NCBI GenBank assembly: GCA_030220185.1
Contig: JASPKZ010007281.1
Location: forward strand, 636,001-700,000
Source of the DNA: Diploptera punctata
Taxonomy: Eukaryota; Arthropoda; Insecta; Blattodea; Blaberidae
DNA: 64,000 nt
Direction: 5' to 3'
Shown: one piece after another, positions 1-12,569 of the stretch
Numbering within the stretch: position 1 is the first letter of the stretch
Layout: each line of letters opens with the position of its first letter
Program-made: the position numbers and the translations under genes
Notes under the pieces: generated by a model
What the model was told of the DNA's origin: nothing
What the model saw: only the letters and a program-made list of their open reading frames with translations
The model's database searches: none

Positions 1-779
1 ATAAATATATATACAGTTAATTAGTGCGTACTCTATTTTGGCTGCACTGGAACATGTCTTTGTTGTGGCATAGAATATATGTTAAAATCAATATTGCTAC
101 TACGTCTTCATGCTACGTATGTAGTTAAATATCATAGAACGTAATATTGACATAATCATTAAAAAAATATATAATTCATTGTAAATAGTGGAAATAATTT
201 GAAAAATGAAACCCTAAGAATAAAGTTTGATAAGAGTTCATGAAGACATTTTACAAGCCGCGTCATAGATTGTAAAGTTTACCCAATTTTTGTTTTATTT
301 TTCAATCATGTCATAACCGTAAATAAAAATATCATGAAGTTTAAATTTTTATTTTTTTTAATGAATGGCTGTTTAATAAAGCTACTGATTAACAATTATT
401 GTTGCTGGCATTTTTTCGTGGTTTATTAAAAATTTGTTATGAATTTGATTTTTTTCTTCTTCTACAATTACATACGCTAACCATTATTAAATTTCTATTT
501 GTTCTCATTGTGTTTTTCTAGGAATTAATCATACCGCTTATTAATATTGTAGGTAAAACATGAAGCTCAGAAAATGCGTAGTTTAGACAATTCTAAGAAA
601 TAAAGTTGTACGTATTAGAATTTCCGTTTTAATTAAACTTGAGCATGGGTTTCTCTTCGCCCATGACTGAGATGCATTCAAAAACAAAATGAAGCATTAT
701 TTAAAAACTAACTTATGAATTATATTTTTTTATATGTTAGAAATAAATTATAATAAAACTGAATATATTTCATTGGATA
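1..779. other. AT-rich sequence, nothing recognised
   Basis: Strongly AT-rich non-coding sequence with many short A and T runs. I see no open frame, RNA gene or repeat family that recurs elsewhere in the window. Confidence 0.6.
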
Positions 780-1530
780 CAACAGATGAGCTAAAATTTA
801 ATTCAGGAACAATACGTAATGTTAAAAATTTTAAACATTTAGTATCTATTAAGTTATGTATCTATTTTAGATAAAATGAGAATTGAACTACAGAAATTGA
901 AAGAAGAATAAATGATGGAATAAGAATCATTGGTATGTTGAACTCAGGGCTTTGGAATTGAAATATTCTTTTATTATAGGCCTATATACCTTTCCTCATT
1001 ACATGATTACCTCAAGAACAAAGTGATATGCAGACAATTTATTTTCGAAATTAATTAAATACATTTTGTAAATACATTAAATACAGAACGAATAAAACTA
1101 TAATTCAAGTTCTGTTAGAAACAATTTACTATATGGTTCCGAAACCTGGACAGAAAGTAGAAAACAAGCCAACTAGCTGTTAGCAGTAGAAATGAATTTT
1201 TGGAGGCGATCGACTAGAATCTCAAGGGGGGATAACGTCAGGAACAGTACGCAAGTTTAAAAAAACATATTAGAAAAATAGAAGAAAAACGTTTTAAATG
1301 GTATGGACACCTAATAAGAATGGTAGAAGAGAGAATACCATAGGAGGTCCTTAATTGGAAAGCTAATAGAAGAAGTTGAAAAGGCACACAGAGAACGTTT
1401 GATAGCTGGAGAGAGGGGAAGTATGGAAGCTAGAGATTTGAGGGAAGAAGATGTTCTAGACAGGAACGTCTGGCTATAAATCACTTTGGGCTGAAGGAGA
1501 AACAATGTATTGTGGAAAATTCGAAACAAA
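780..1530 (+). pseudogene. Decayed LINE reverse-transcriptase C-terminal fragment
   Basis: Broken plus-strand frames read like the end of a non-LTR retrotransposon polyprotein. Around 880-950 there is an IERRINDGIR-like block that normally follows the reverse transcriptase. About 1125-1150 reads LLYGSETWTE, the YGxExW signature of the LINE thumb/C-terminal region, and about 1270-1400 matches the KRLKWYGHLxRM / WKPNRRRxRGRPQRTW pattern. Several stops and frame changes are present. Roughly 960-1073 does not fit the frame and is probably a small insertion or a badly decayed stretch. No endonuclease or catalytic reverse-transcriptase motif is left, so this is a 5'-truncated dead copy. Confidence 0.7.
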
Positions 1531-1664
1531 AAATATTTATTAAATCATATTAACATTGACCGGTATTTTAAGCTACAATTTGATATAAATAATATAAGTT
1601 AGATGTTTTTAATTTTGATTGTATTTTCATATTTATAGGGCTTAGATAAGAGCCTCTACTTTAT

Positions 1665-1735
1665 CATTACTAACTCTAACTCACTGGCAGTATCGAATCC
1701 ACAGGTTCATGGCCGCTCGAAGGTTATTTGGTCTG
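1665..1735 (-). mobile_element. 3' end of LINE family S (tail only)
   Basis: Minus-strand sequence matching the last coding residues and tail shared by the copies ending at 7385, 12963, 21004, 31366 and 32829: a 'catgaacctacgggttcga' type block followed by a gttagtt-type tail. Only about 70 bp survive, so this is an extreme 5' truncation. Confidence 0.6.
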
Positions 1736-3385
1736 TTCAAAGTTAGATGCGATTGAGGACGTCGCCCTAACAAGGGCGTATGATCAAATATGTTGGTCTT
1801 AAATAAATGAGGTATGTCTTTAGAACGTTACTTTGATCCAAACTTATTCAATTGAAGGAAAATGGAGTATCTACCTTGATATATATTACTCTGACCTACA
1901 TCATTAATACAGAAAGAAAGTTTACAACATAATGTATTAAATAATAGTAATTTTCTTTGATTTCCGCATACGCCGTTTTAGGCTGAACATAAAAGTTGGA
2001 TGGAAATTGCATTATTTTACAAAATTGTACATAGAAATAATTGTTGGAATGAGGAACATTGTCCACAGTTTTGAATGCACCCCATTTAAAACCCAGATAT
2101 TAACAGGTTTTCCTAATTATGAAACTTAAAAAGTTATAGCTTTCAATGTTTTGAACTAAATATGAATTGCTATATAAGCCACTGGTGATATAAAGTTTGA
2201 GAATGGTAAAATAAAAACTGTAACTAAATAAAAATTCTAGGTTAATATATAGCACATGTTGTACACTTCATCTTCAGCTTCTTCACGGCCTAATTGGCCT
2301 CTTCTATTAAATCTTCAAGCCAGTTCCTTGACGTTCATTCAAGAAGGTAAATAATCCCTATTATAATTTCCCTTAGATTATTTAAGCGCAACGCACTTGG
2401 TCTTTGGGGGCGTGACAAGATGAGTTCACTCGCTCCATATTTGTTTTTCAAAATATGAATTCGTTGAATGTATTAACAGAGAATTTAGGAACAAACACTC
2501 TTCCTGAGGGATCACAAAGGATTTGGCGATATTTCTGAATCTGAGAAGGAGACTGCTTACTTGTTGGTTTCTTCACGAGGTATATATTCAGGGTTCCTGA
2601 CCATTCTTTGAAAATAGAACTGTCCCATAGAAGTGATAATGGTTGTTCTTTTTTCAACAAGATGAAATAACTTCAAAATGAAATTCTTCATCAGTGTCCA
2701 CCATTAAATCGTATTTGCATGTAACGCTGTTTAAGTTAATATATCCATCGAACTGTGAGTATTTGTGGGCTCTAACTGGAAATATATGTAACATTTTGGC
2801 ATTGTGCACTTTCGAGAACCAAGAAGTAAATATAATAAATGTAACATTTTTATTCTGGCAACCCGCACCATTTGAAAAGACGTATCTTTATTAATTATGA
2901 GGTTTTATTGGCAAATTTCTTCCTTAGTTGCCTTGCATAGATTCAGAATTATCAAGGAATTGTATCGTTTTTTAACACAATTCACCTACACGTGCACGAA
3001 ACACAAACTAAGGTATCTAATCACCTACAAGGCTAGCACATGGTATACGTCTACGCTTTTACAGTTGTGCAATCTTGGCAGCTCGGATGTGCAAAAAAAT
3101 GTAATATATGTTAGCAAAGATCAGTACCTGTACTTCAAGGATACGCAATCGCGTTGAGAAGGGAAGACACTCCACTGCTTTCGAAGAGCCATAAAACACG
3201 TATGCAACACAGAAATTATGAGTTCTTGCTATATTTGAACTCCGTATAAGGAGAGGATCAATATTGTAATTGATCAACAATTTATCAGAGTTCACAAAAG
3301 TAGGGTGCTTGGAGATTCTTCCCTTTCAACTCGACGATTCAATTCCATCTTCATGAAAATAAGGAAATTTTTATACGTCTGTTTG
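1736..3385. other. Unassigned non-coding sequence
   Basis: No recognised gene or repeat. A 70-codon minus-strand open stretch at 2448-2660 and plus-strand stretches at 2694-3157 have no family signature and no supporting splice or codon evidence. Confidence 0.5.
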
Positions 3386-4455
3386 TTAACATGACTATTT
3401 AACTCATGCCCCGAATGCGAGTCAATGACCAATCGCGTTTCAATGAATTTTGATTTAAATCAATAATAGTCGTGTTTCACCTGGAATTTATCAAATAAAT
3501 TTATCATATTAAAGATACCTCCTCCTTTTTAACATTTTGAATAGACCTGAGCATTATTTTACAGAGACTAACCCTCTAAAAAAATATGGCTACCAGATTT
3601 TATGTATAGTGCACGAATGTAAAGAGACACTGGTTGCAGGATATAATTAAAACATTTATAGTAATTGATTATACCATAATAAAAAGAAACCACTGTTTGC
3701 ACTTTCTTAAACGTATATTTCCCAGGAATTTACGTTCCAGAAAAATATAATTTACATCATAAGACATAAGAAATTAATTAATAACCTATAATGTTGATTA
3801 TAAACAGTTTGATGCGTTTGATTTTTTCTTCGCTAGGGTGCATTCTTAAAATATGGCGATCCTTTAGTAATAAGTAATATGATCTGGTTGCAGTGATGAG
3901 CAAATGAAATGTAACAAACTTTTCTCATTTGTTTTCAAACATCGCCGTTTCATTAAATATATGCATATTTTAAAATAACTATATTTAAATAATGTCCACC
4001 GCTGTGGTCTTGAGGTAGCGTGCTGCCTTATTACGCAGCGGGCCCAGGTTCGATTCCCGGTCGGGACAGGCTCCTGGATGAGGTTTTCTCGAGGTTTTTC
4101 CTCACCTGTAAGACAAATGTCAGGAAGCTTACGGCCCAACGGTCCCCGAAAATCATCCGGCAATCATCATCACCCTTATCATCATCATTATCATTATCAT
4201 CACCATCTTTCGCCGGTATGGAAAAAATGGGAAGCTACCACTTCTAGTAAAGCTGCAACGCATAACATGAAAATGCTGTGATTGCAGTGAAAGACCTGTC
4301 CTGGGGCAGAATTACTATGGATGGATATGTAAATAATGATTTGTGAGTAAACAGCTTGATTTTATTCGTTAAATAATCCTAACAAATAATCCAAACTCTT
4401 GATTTCGAAATTCTCTTGATAAATTGAAAATCACTCGTGACATTACTTATGATTA
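3386..4455 (+). repeat. Repeat P, copy 1 (single arm) with SINE inside
   Basis: An interspersed repeat that recurs at 21818-23603 as an inverted pair and at 33815-35225. Shared landmarks are the start near 'atttaactcatgcccc', a block 'caatgaccaatc.cgtttca' and 'cattcttacaatattgcgat' in the middle, and 'aactatatttaaataatg' followed by 'tgtgagtaaacaac' near the far end. No coding capacity is seen. SINE A is inserted at 3995-4330. The repeat is probably a non-autonomous foldback-type DNA element, since the second copy is palindromic. Confidence 0.7.
3995..4330 (+). mobile_element. SINE family A (tRNA-derived), copy 1
   Basis: The tRNA-like head starts 'ccaccgctgtggtcttgagg', with an A-box-like segment near 4014-4026 and a B box GGTTCGATTCC at about 4048-4058. 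The body contains a conserved 'cctcacctgtaagacaaatg' block, then a variable (ATC)n microsatellite (4164-4204), and a tail 'attactatggatggata'. It is flanked by an 8-bp target duplication aaataatg (3987-3994 and 4331-4338), proving insertion into repeat P. Other copies lie at 22264-22605, 40170-40505 and 58013-58337. Confidence 0.9.
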
Positions 4456-4860
4456 ATATTGCATATTCCACATGAAGTGTATAATGAAACAGTTTGAGAA
4501 ATCTGATGAATAATACTAATATCGTTAAAAAAAGAGAACGGTTCTTTAATAATTAAATAGTGCGAAATATGTCAGTGAAGTGATATAGCAGTGAATCAAT
4601 TCAACCTTTTTTCTGTGGATGGTTAAAAAAAGGAACAACATGGAATTGCAGGATATTTTGAATTACATTTCCCTTGTTCAACGTAAATATGGGAGTAAAA
4701 CAGAGAGTGCAGGACTAATGATTGTGGACTGAATTATTAATTGGAGCGTCACATACTCTGTCATGTATCATCCATGTCAGTTCGAGCAACACTGCGCATG
4801 ATAAGACAATCACATTTTAGTGTGCAAAAAATATAGCGCCGTCGCTACAAGTAAAGAAAC

Positions 4861-4884
4861 AAATATATATATATATATATATAT
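4861..4884. repeat. (AT)n microsatellite
   Basis: Uninterrupted AT dinucleotide run. Confidence 0.95.
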
Positions 4885-5041
4885 GTGAAACGCAAAAGAA
4901 AATACTGTTTAAATATACAATTTTAACGTGACTATTCATTTCACAGTCCGATAATTTTGCCTCTTCCTTATTGATACAATTTCTCTTCTTATTGATAAAA
5001 TTGCCTCTTCATGTTTGTAATGAGAGATATCACCGTAATTT

Positions 5042-5333
5042 AACTTCTTTGACAAGGATATCCATTCAACAATGGTATAGCGAGAAATGCAAAAAGAAAA
5101 AAAACTAAAAATTACCCAAAAAGAAGGGTTAGTTCTGTTGCTCTAAAAATGTATTAAAGTGTTGTATAATGAATTTGCATTGTTGTTAATAGTTATTTCT
5201 CACACAATCATCTCTCATTGATTTTCCCCAAGCCCAAAAATATTGACAGGTAAATATATGGTATTTATAACTATACAGCCAGCTTAGAAATCTCCCCAAA
5301 GTAAGATCGGAATACATAACCTCACATTTAAAA
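5042..5333. repeat. Direct repeat, left copy
   Basis: About 290 bp that recur, diverged by substitutions and small indels, at 6053-6348 in the same orientation. Landmarks in both are a 'ctttgac.aggatat' start, 'ggttagttctgtt', 'gttgtataatgaat', 'tttataactatacagcc' and 'agtaagatcggaatac'. The pair flanks a LINE fragment. I see no LTR-type TG..CA termini. Confidence 0.75.
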
Positions 5334-5379
5334 CTCGTAATAAGATATACTTAGAAGATGTATTAATGAAACGGAATAA

Positions 5380-6010
5380 GTTAATGTAAGATCTACAAAT
5401 AAATAATATGATAATTAAACGTGTTGAAGAATTTTAATATCTTGGATCTATAATAGATAAATCTGGTACTTGTGAAAAAGATATTATTAACGGAGTAAAT
5501 TGTGCAAGGTAGACGATTAGATCCTAGAATGGTCTTTTATAGAATACAAATTTAGCCACAAAAAGAAAAAAAGAGATTATACGAACAATAATAGAAAGTA
5601 TTTTTACGTATGGATCAGAAAGCTGAACAATAAATGAAAGGATGCAGAAAAGACTCTTGGCGACAGAAATGGATGGATTACGGAGAAGTATGAGAATATC
5701 CAGGCTACAACATATTCGAAATACATATATCAGACAAGAAATGGATGCACAATAAACTGTTATCGAAAGGATAACAAAGAGAGCCTTACAGTGGTAAGGA
5801 CATGTACAACGGATGTCGGAAGACCAGTGGCCTAAACATGTGTTAGATTGGATGGTACCAGGCACAAGGAAGAGGCGAAGAAGTAGAAGAACATGGTATG
5901 AGGGAATCATATGATGAAGAGGGGTATGGAAGAAGGACAATGGGAAGATACGTATCTCTGGAAAGCAGGAATCAAATGCAAACTGCTGTAAAGTGGAAAG
6001 CCTGTATTAA
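5380..6010 (+). pseudogene. Decayed LINE polyprotein 3' fragment
   Basis: Translating the plus strand across stops gives the usual LINE C-terminal series: an EEF.YLGSIID block (about 5425-5460), SIFTYGSES at about 5600-5625, a block reading RLLATEMDGLRRSMRISRLQ in which most residues survive (5650-5710), and RALQWxGHVQRMSEDQWPKH at 5780-5840, followed by TRKRRRSRRTW. At least five stops interrupt it. It lies exactly between the two direct repeats at 5042-5333 and 6053-6348. The open frame on the opposite strand over 5524-5940 is a shadow of this relic. Confidence 0.75.
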
Positions 6011-6052
6011 GTATTACGTAAGTAAATAAGATATATGTCTGACAATTAACGT

Positions 6053-6348
6053 CTTTGACGAGGATATTGGTTCAACTATGAACTATTGATATGGTACAGC
6101 AAGAAATACCAAAGGAAAACGAATAAAAAAAATTACAAATAAAAAGGTTAGTTCTGTTCCTATAAAAAATATTAAATGTTGTATAATGAATCTCCATTAT
6201 TATTAATTAGTTATTTCACATACAATCATCTTTTATTGGTTTTTCCCAAGCCCAAAGAGATTTGACAGTAAAGATATGCTATTTATAACTATACAGCCGG
6301 CTTAGAAATCGCCCGGAAGTAAGATCGGAATACTTAACTTCACATTTG
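6053..6348. repeat. Direct repeat, right copy
   Basis: Second copy of the repeat described at 5042-5333, in the same orientation. Confidence 0.75.
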
Positions 6349-6949
6349 GTAAATATTAAACATTATAATTATTTTCAGCTTCTGGTGTTGTATTATTCGC
6401 CAAATAGGCACTCCAAATACAACGCGAGGTTGAGTTTTTCATTAGACAAAATCAATCGCAACTTTGTCACTCTTGATTTTCTTTTCAGAAAAACACAACC
6501 TTTTGTTAGATTACTGTTGATCATTTATACCTATATAACTCCGCAGAGTCGTGCGACGAATTATTTTTAACACTTCAATGTACAAAATATTGTTGAGTGG
6601 CGTTGTTCCATATTTAATCTAAATAAGTAAATACGTAGATGTACTAGGACTTTATTACACCAAAAGTGAGAAATATACATTTTACAAATATCGGTCGCAA
6701 GAGCTAACTCATATTCGGGGCAATGGGCAAATACTCCATTGCTTGCAGACTTTGATAATGCTGCTTAATTTTTTTTAATGTTCAACATAGTTATTTTGCT
6801 TTACCTTTTATGCATGTTTGTCAATTTAACACATTATTTGTGCAATGAGGGAATAAGTGCTGAACGAGCGAAGAGTTATTGACTCCTAATAGTTTGTGCT
6901 GTAATACTAGATGGCAACACCATTTACTGTCGGATGCCATTTCCGTTGA
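6349..6949. other. Unassigned non-coding sequence
   Basis: AT-rich sequence with no recognised feature. A 74-codon open stretch at 6346-6570 shows no family signature. Confidence 0.5.
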
Positions 6950-7380
6950 TCTGTTCAAGAAGGATAAAAAATCAATTTTGATAAGACATTCTACATTGTA
7001 TGCGATGAAAACACAAGAGATTTTAATTTTGCAAGATGGGAAAGGAACCATTAAAGAATCCAATGAGTTTGAATATGGAGGCCACATATATAATAAAAAT
7101 TCTATATAAGATTGTATTAAATATAGAGTAAACAAAGAAAGATCAGCAACATGAATAACAATTGGAATATAAACTAATAATACTATTTAAAGAAACTAAA
7201 ATAAATTATATATATGAGTCTGTAGTCGAAATTCTAGCTACATATAGAGCGGAAATGTGGAAACTAAGTCAAAATTTGCGGTGAAAATTTGTAGCTCAAG
7301 AAATTGATTTCTTACGTTGTTCAGCCAGACATTCTAAACAAAACTGAATAAGAAATGAAATGTTTAGGCAACATATGAAT
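6950..7380 (+). pseudogene. LINE C-terminal fragment
   Basis: Plus-strand frames contain a block rich in KGTIKESNEFEY (about 7036-7075) followed by YNKNSI.DCIKYRVNK, the 'EFEYLGxxFxxNG' region after the reverse transcriptase. At 7195-7330 there is a frame reading roughly IYESVVE then YRAEMWKL, equivalent to the YGxExW motif. One stop at 7107-7109 and further frame changes kill it. It stops where LINE family S begins on the other strand (7385). Confidence 0.6.
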
Positions 7381-7384
7381 AACT

Positions 7385-7960
7385 TACTTACTTACTCACT
7401 GTCACTATCGAACCCGTAGGTTCATGGCCTCGCGGAAATAAGCTCTCCATACATCCCTATCCTGAGCTAATGCTTTCCAATCATTCCCTGTATAATTTAC
7501 TTCCCTCAAATCATAGTTAATTTTATTCTCCCACCTCATTGTTGGTCTACAAACTGGGCGTTTTCCCACTGGCTTTCCTACAAGAAGCATCCATGCAAGT
7601 CTTTCATTCCCCATACGTGCAACATGTCTTGCCCATCGCAGTCTACGAGACTTAACTGTTCTTATTATATCTGGCTTCCTATAAAGACCATGCAAGTTCA
7701 TTGTTATGTAGTCTTCTCCATTCACCTGTCTGTTCATCTCTCTTTGGTCCAAAAATTTTCATAAGTACATTATTCTCAAATACCCGCAATGTCCTCTCTT
7801 CCCTTAAAGTAAGAGTCCATGTTTCGCACCCATATATTATAACTGGTAGAATAACAGTTTCATATATTTTTAGTTTAACGTTTTTTGAAAGGAGTTGGGA
7901 CATCAATAGTCTCTGCAATGCATAATAGCACGCATTTCCAGAATTGAGCCTATGTAAAAT
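7385..7960 (-). pseudogene. LINE family S, 3' coding fragment
   Basis: The minus strand encodes the C-terminal part of a non-LTR retrotransposon in two frames. The upstream part (7752-7950) reads HRLNSGNACYYALQ, YGCETWTLTLREE and FGPKRDEQTGEW. The downstream part (7405-7700) reads GLYRKPDIIRTVKSRRLRW, RHVARMGNERLAW, LLVGKPVGKRP, then the NDWKALAQDRDVWRAYF ending. A frameshift near 7690-7750 separates them. The 3' tail is a run of taagtaag-type repeats. Other copies end at 12963, 21004, 31366 and 32829 (plus strand) and at about 21455 and 1665 (minus strand). All are 5'-truncated and lack catalytic domains. Confidence 0.85.
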
Positions 7961-7984
7961 ATGAATAAACAAAATTAAATTATG

Positions 7985-8210
7985 TATTTTGTAAAATTCT
8001 TACAATTGCAATGGTGTGGGCATATAAAACGAATGGTAGATGATAGTACACGAAGAAGAGATTTGGGTTGCATTCTAGCGGGAAGAAGGAGTAGAGGTAG
8101 ACCCGGAAACACTTTCTGCAGGACATAAAAAAACCGATGAATAATAAAGTATTTCATGACTGGGAGTGGGAAGATAAAGAGACATGGGGGAAAATATAAG
8201 ACTGTAGAAC
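7985..8210 (+). pseudogene. Small LINE C-terminal fragment
   Basis: Plus-strand frames read LQWCGHIKRMVDDSTRRRD at about 8007-8065 and then LAGRRSRGRPGNTF at about 8077-8118, the typical 'GHxxRM ... GRRxRGRP' C-terminus of LINE polyproteins, ending in stops. A truncated relic of a family different from S. Confidence 0.7.
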
Positions 8211-10600
8211 ATTGGTGACAGGTTGATGTGATAATACATTGTACCTGTTCATAAACGAAAGTTTACGAAACTAAAATGTATGATACGGTACTGGTAGGAC
8301 TTCCAATTTCAACATATATTCCGCTCCTTTTCCTGTCTGAAAGGGTACACTGCTCAATGGTCCGAGATGTGTCCACCGATGGTTTAACACGTATAATTAA
8401 AACTTATGGTTATGCACTCTTTGTTTTCTCACAGTACGACAATTTTAAATAAGCTGACACCTGAAAAAAGAGTTTCTCCAAATTAACAAATTAAATACAT
8501 CTCACATAAACCAGCAAAATCGAGCCATAAATTGACATGCTGCAGAATTCGCTTAGTTTACGCAGGTTTTACGTGATTAACTTTTGTTAAAGTACAATTT
8601 TATGCCTATTTGTGCTATTTATTAACCTAAATTTAACAACTCAGTCACTGCGGAATTTTTAGAGCATTGGAAAGTAAACACTTGTAAAGCTGAGAGCAAC
8701 AAATTATTTTGAAAGTTTTCAAACAGTTTAATGAAACATATCCCACGTTCGCCATTGTGGATGAAAAAAACAGAATGTACAAGTGAGCCATTATGGAGCA
8801 TGAATTCTGCTCGTAATGAATTACATCGTTAAATAAAGGATATCTATGTACATTATGAAAAAGCATAAACGTGTGATTAGGTAGACCCATAAATAATTTT
8901 TGTCATAAAATGAATAAGAAATGGAGAAAGCTTTATTTCCAGTAAAATACGATGTTCTCGTTTGACAGTTCTGTACACAGTTCAGTCATGTGACAGTTAT
9001 AAACTAGTACCACGGTTCCCCTAATAGATTGAGTCGATAGAGTAATATCGTACGCAAATTTGTTTACAGTGCAACTGGAACTTAGCTCGGAATTAGTATA
9101 GTTGCACAGTGCTCCTGATATCATTGAACAATTCAGAAGGAGTAATGCATATGAATAGTTTGCTAAACATTCATCTAAATAAAGTTAATTATAATGAAGA
9201 ATTAAATTATATTAAGTACATGGCGAAAACAACGGGTAGAAAGAACAAATTAAAAACGAAAATCATACAGAAAAGAAAAATATACTCAACGTAACTAAAC
9301 TCGAAAAAGAATCTGATAACATTTTCCTCTTTCAGGAATATATTATTTTAGATTACATTCATTTGTACTGGAAATGTTAACAGAATTGGATTCCACTTAC
9401 GTATACAGGAAAATAAACTACACAATTAGCTAATACACTACAAATAAAAGCCTGATATACATTTAAACATAGCATGTAGAACTTAAAATAAACTAAATAA
9501 CAAAATAAACATTTGTATTGAAAACGTGGTAATTTTAATCATGAACTGTATGAATAAACGTGCAGACATTGCAACAAGTTTCACAGAAAAAAATAGCACA
9601 GCTTTTAATATTTGATTTAAAGAACATTTTAAATATTTTAATTGTGCGGAAAGGAAATCCAGTGAACTACAAAAAATATATAGTCAAACCTCAACATATA
9701 CCATCCACCTTAATTCGCAAGCCGCCCTGTTTGCCACAGCCAATATAACAACCCCCTTTTAGAGGAACGTCGGGTAATTTGGACCCCGATTTTGAATTTG
9801 TTCTTCTTATTTTAATTAAGGGATTTGAATTTCGTTTAATTACAGTGGTTATCATTAGTGTTGTAACTATGAAATAACAGTGTTTTATTATTCAAATATA
9901 AAAACATAGTCATAAGTTATAAACCTTTTTACATTACAAGAAAGGTCCACTTTAATCTCCATATTCGGATAAAGTAGACTTCAGAGTCCACCTTAGCTTT
10001 TAGTCTATTTTTAAGTTTATATACTCCACAGACGGTCACAGATTAAACTGAAAATATTTATGACTAGTCAAATTAAAAAGCGTTGATATTTATTTAATGT
10101 TTTTTGAAAAAATCATTGTTGATTATAACATTCACACACCATTCAACTGCAGAAAGCGACAATCTTTGGGTTTACTAAAATTACAAGGATATTAAATAAA
10201 ATTAATTAAATGAATGGTTTTCACAGATAGCATCCTCATTGATAAAACATACGTATTCCTGTAAAGTAGACCCAGGTCCTCGTGGAGAGTCAACATTATC
10301 CGAATTCCTTTATGTTTAATTATTTTTTACAGCCACCAATGTCACGTAATATCAAAACAAACCTGTCAGTACATTATAAGAGCATCTACATAATATATTA
10401 TATTTTTGAGTTTTTTCAGTACTTGTAATATTCAATAGCAGAAATCAAGAATTGATTCTTCGCTTCAAAAACTTTTAAAGTTGTAATTTTAAAAAATGTC
10501 ACAAGAAAAAACCATTCTTCGCACAAATAATAAAAGAAACTGGCCTTACACCGGTCAAAGTTGATGAGGGGAAGAAGTTAAAATATATTCTGTTTGAGGG
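8211..10600. other. Unassigned, gene-free stretch
   Basis: About 2.4 kb of AT-rich sequence. Short open stretches (8645-8890 minus, 9109-9294 plus, 9560-9748 plus) carry no recognisable motif. Around 9770-10280 short 'gtccac'/'gtagac' phrases recur ('ggtccactttaatctcc', 'gtagacttcagagtccacc', 'gtagacccaggtcc'), which may mark an old DNA element, but I cannot delimit it. Confidence 0.4.
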
Positions 10601-11589
10601 CAGCACCAATTAAGGAAGATATTAACAGGGTCCACTCAAGAAGGGTTCGTTCCCTATACGACCTTGTAGCGTGTTATTACCCCCCCCCACGCTCTGCTTA
10701 ACCATTTGTACGTAGAGAGAGATTACGATGCTGCTACCTTCCGGGATCGCTGGGTTATGGTAATGCTGTATTTTAGCAAAGTGCTCCAGATTTTCAATGA
10801 AGTTAATTACAAGAAAACAGCCTGCCTCGGGCCCATAGAAGGCGGCTAACCATTCATCTTTCTTTCCTAATTGAACATGCATATAAATATAAACACTGAC
10901 TAAAACTTGCATGGACTGAACTAACTTCGTTATAGGATAGAGAATGATAATAACTCTTAAATAATAACAAAGGGCGTAACATAAAGGATAAGCTTTTAAT
11001 AAGAATATAAGTGTGGATTATATAAAAGACAAAATAATGAGTACATAACAAAAATTAATCTTTGATCCATCGATCAAGCACAAATAATAACCAAAATATA
11101 ATAGAACAATAACGTACCATTTAAACTATCACACGCACACATGTCTAAGTCTTATTGGAAATCCTTCTTCCATGTTTGCTTAGACAAAATCAACTCTAAC
11201 CGTCCCTCGGTTACAATCCACTTGCTCATCTTCTTATTCACCATGTTATCCTCGCAAGTTCATGGTGCACTTGAGTTGGATTCACCCACTGAATCCCCTT
11301 TCTAAAGAACCAAACGCCACTTAGTGAGCCGATCGAATGATGAAGTCCGTTGAGATAACCGAGCATATATCAGGTTCGCGAGTGGAAGGGATGTGCGCAG
11401 TAGAGATGCGCGAGGAAAGGGTAAAAAGGGAAGGGGTAACCACACGGAACACAGGAACATTGGCAGGCTTCACAAATGTTCTTCAGTAGGGAGGAGCACA
11501 CAGATGTATAACTGAACCGAAAAAAAAGGCACTTTCGGTTCAACCTAAAAGAGAGAAAAGTTAATCACACTCAAAAAAAAAACAAAGCT
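10601..11589. other. Unassigned; poly-C run and GC-richer block
   Basis: Contains a C run at 10681-10689 and a more GC-rich block at 11160-11470. A 96-codon minus-strand open stretch at 10622-10912 has no motif I recognise and starts and ends without gene signals. No function can be assigned. Confidence 0.35.
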
Positions 11590-12165
11590 GGTCAAAAGGC
11601 CATACAAGTCCTCGAGTGAAAGAGATTGATGACTACCTCGCTAAAATCGCCCTCCAGATACAAAATTACTACCGAAAACAACTCAGTCCCTCTAACGCAA
11701 GGAATACAATATTGGAAGAATGCCACTAAATTATCTGGAATTCCATTTATGCCAAATCCAATGATAACTCTCATACAAAAATGTTCATCCCCAACATACC
11801 CAACAGACTCTCCCTATCCATATGCCCCAACTACTTAGCCCCACAATTTCATACAACCATGGTCGATTTAAATCTTTCCTACACAAAATGGACAAAACTG
11901 CTTCACTGTATTGCAGCTACTCTGAAACATCACTGCAGACGGCGTATCATGCGATAACTGACATGTTCTCCAGAGATCGACCAAATATACTACTCTGCCA
12001 AGTATTACGTAGTTTTATTTCAGCACAGTCACTGTTACAGAACTCCTTGCAAACATCTTACATCAACTACAACAACAACATTAATTGAACAACCACAAAC
12101 TGTAAATACCCCTATGTAAATCCTTAGTGAAACACGGGTTGTAGAATATATTTTAATAAAAAGGA
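11590..12165 (+). pseudogene. LINE 3' end with RNase H-type C-terminal region
   Basis: Frames read LPR.NRPPDTKLLPKTTQS-like sequence and then, at 11862-12060, HGRFKSFLHKMDKTASLYC, SETSLQTAYHAITDMFSRDR and a hydrophobic end. The 'HGxFxxYLHKxKxxxxxxC ... QTxxHxxxxCxxFxxxR' pattern is the zinc-knuckle-like tail found after RNase H in Jockey/I-group LINEs. The three expected Cys/His positions are only partly kept. A short 3' UTR follows, ending in 'ttttaataaaaagg' near 12165. At least one frameshift separates the two halves. Confidence 0.65.
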
Positions 12166-12569
12166 AATGCTGTAACTTCAAACATATCATTCAGGCAGAA
12201 TATCGTATCCAGGATGTAGACAAACTCTCATAATTTTACACACAGAGAGTAATCCAGCGAAGAGAATCATACTGGAAGAAATAATGATTCTAAAGGAAAT
12301 CGACGACAACTTGATTTTAAATGAGAACGCGCTCGGTACATACAATCCTCTCTTATAAAATATTCACAAATAAGTCAGTACTCATCCATGCCCAGTAACA
12401 ATTAAATCTTCTGCTAATGATGTGAATAGTCCCGAAAGGCTTACAGTATATTAATAAGTTTCTAGTTGAAGAAATGGACTTCCAAGTTACGTAATTTTAA
12501 ATAGTATGATTTTTTGCATTCTGCCTAACACGGCAACAGTTTGACTAACTATAACAATTTAGTCCCTTC
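12166..12569. other. Unassigned non-coding sequence
   Basis: No recognised feature. Confidence 0.5.

Noticed and set aside
4014..4067. Functional tRNA genes at SINE heads (also 22535, 40440, 58270, 55475, 38940)
   Set aside because: A and B boxes are present, but each head continues into a shared SINE body and tail and no complete cloverleaf was seen.
5524..5940. 138-codon minus-strand open frame
   Set aside because: Opposite strand of a LINE relic that shows clear motifs on the plus strand.
5042..6348. LTR retrotransposon bounded by the 290-bp direct repeats
   Set aside because: No TG..CA ends, no primer-binding site or polypurine tract, and the interior is LINE sequence.
10622..10912. 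96-codon minus-strand open frame
   Set aside because: No motif, ends in a poly-C-rich region, and has no supporting context.
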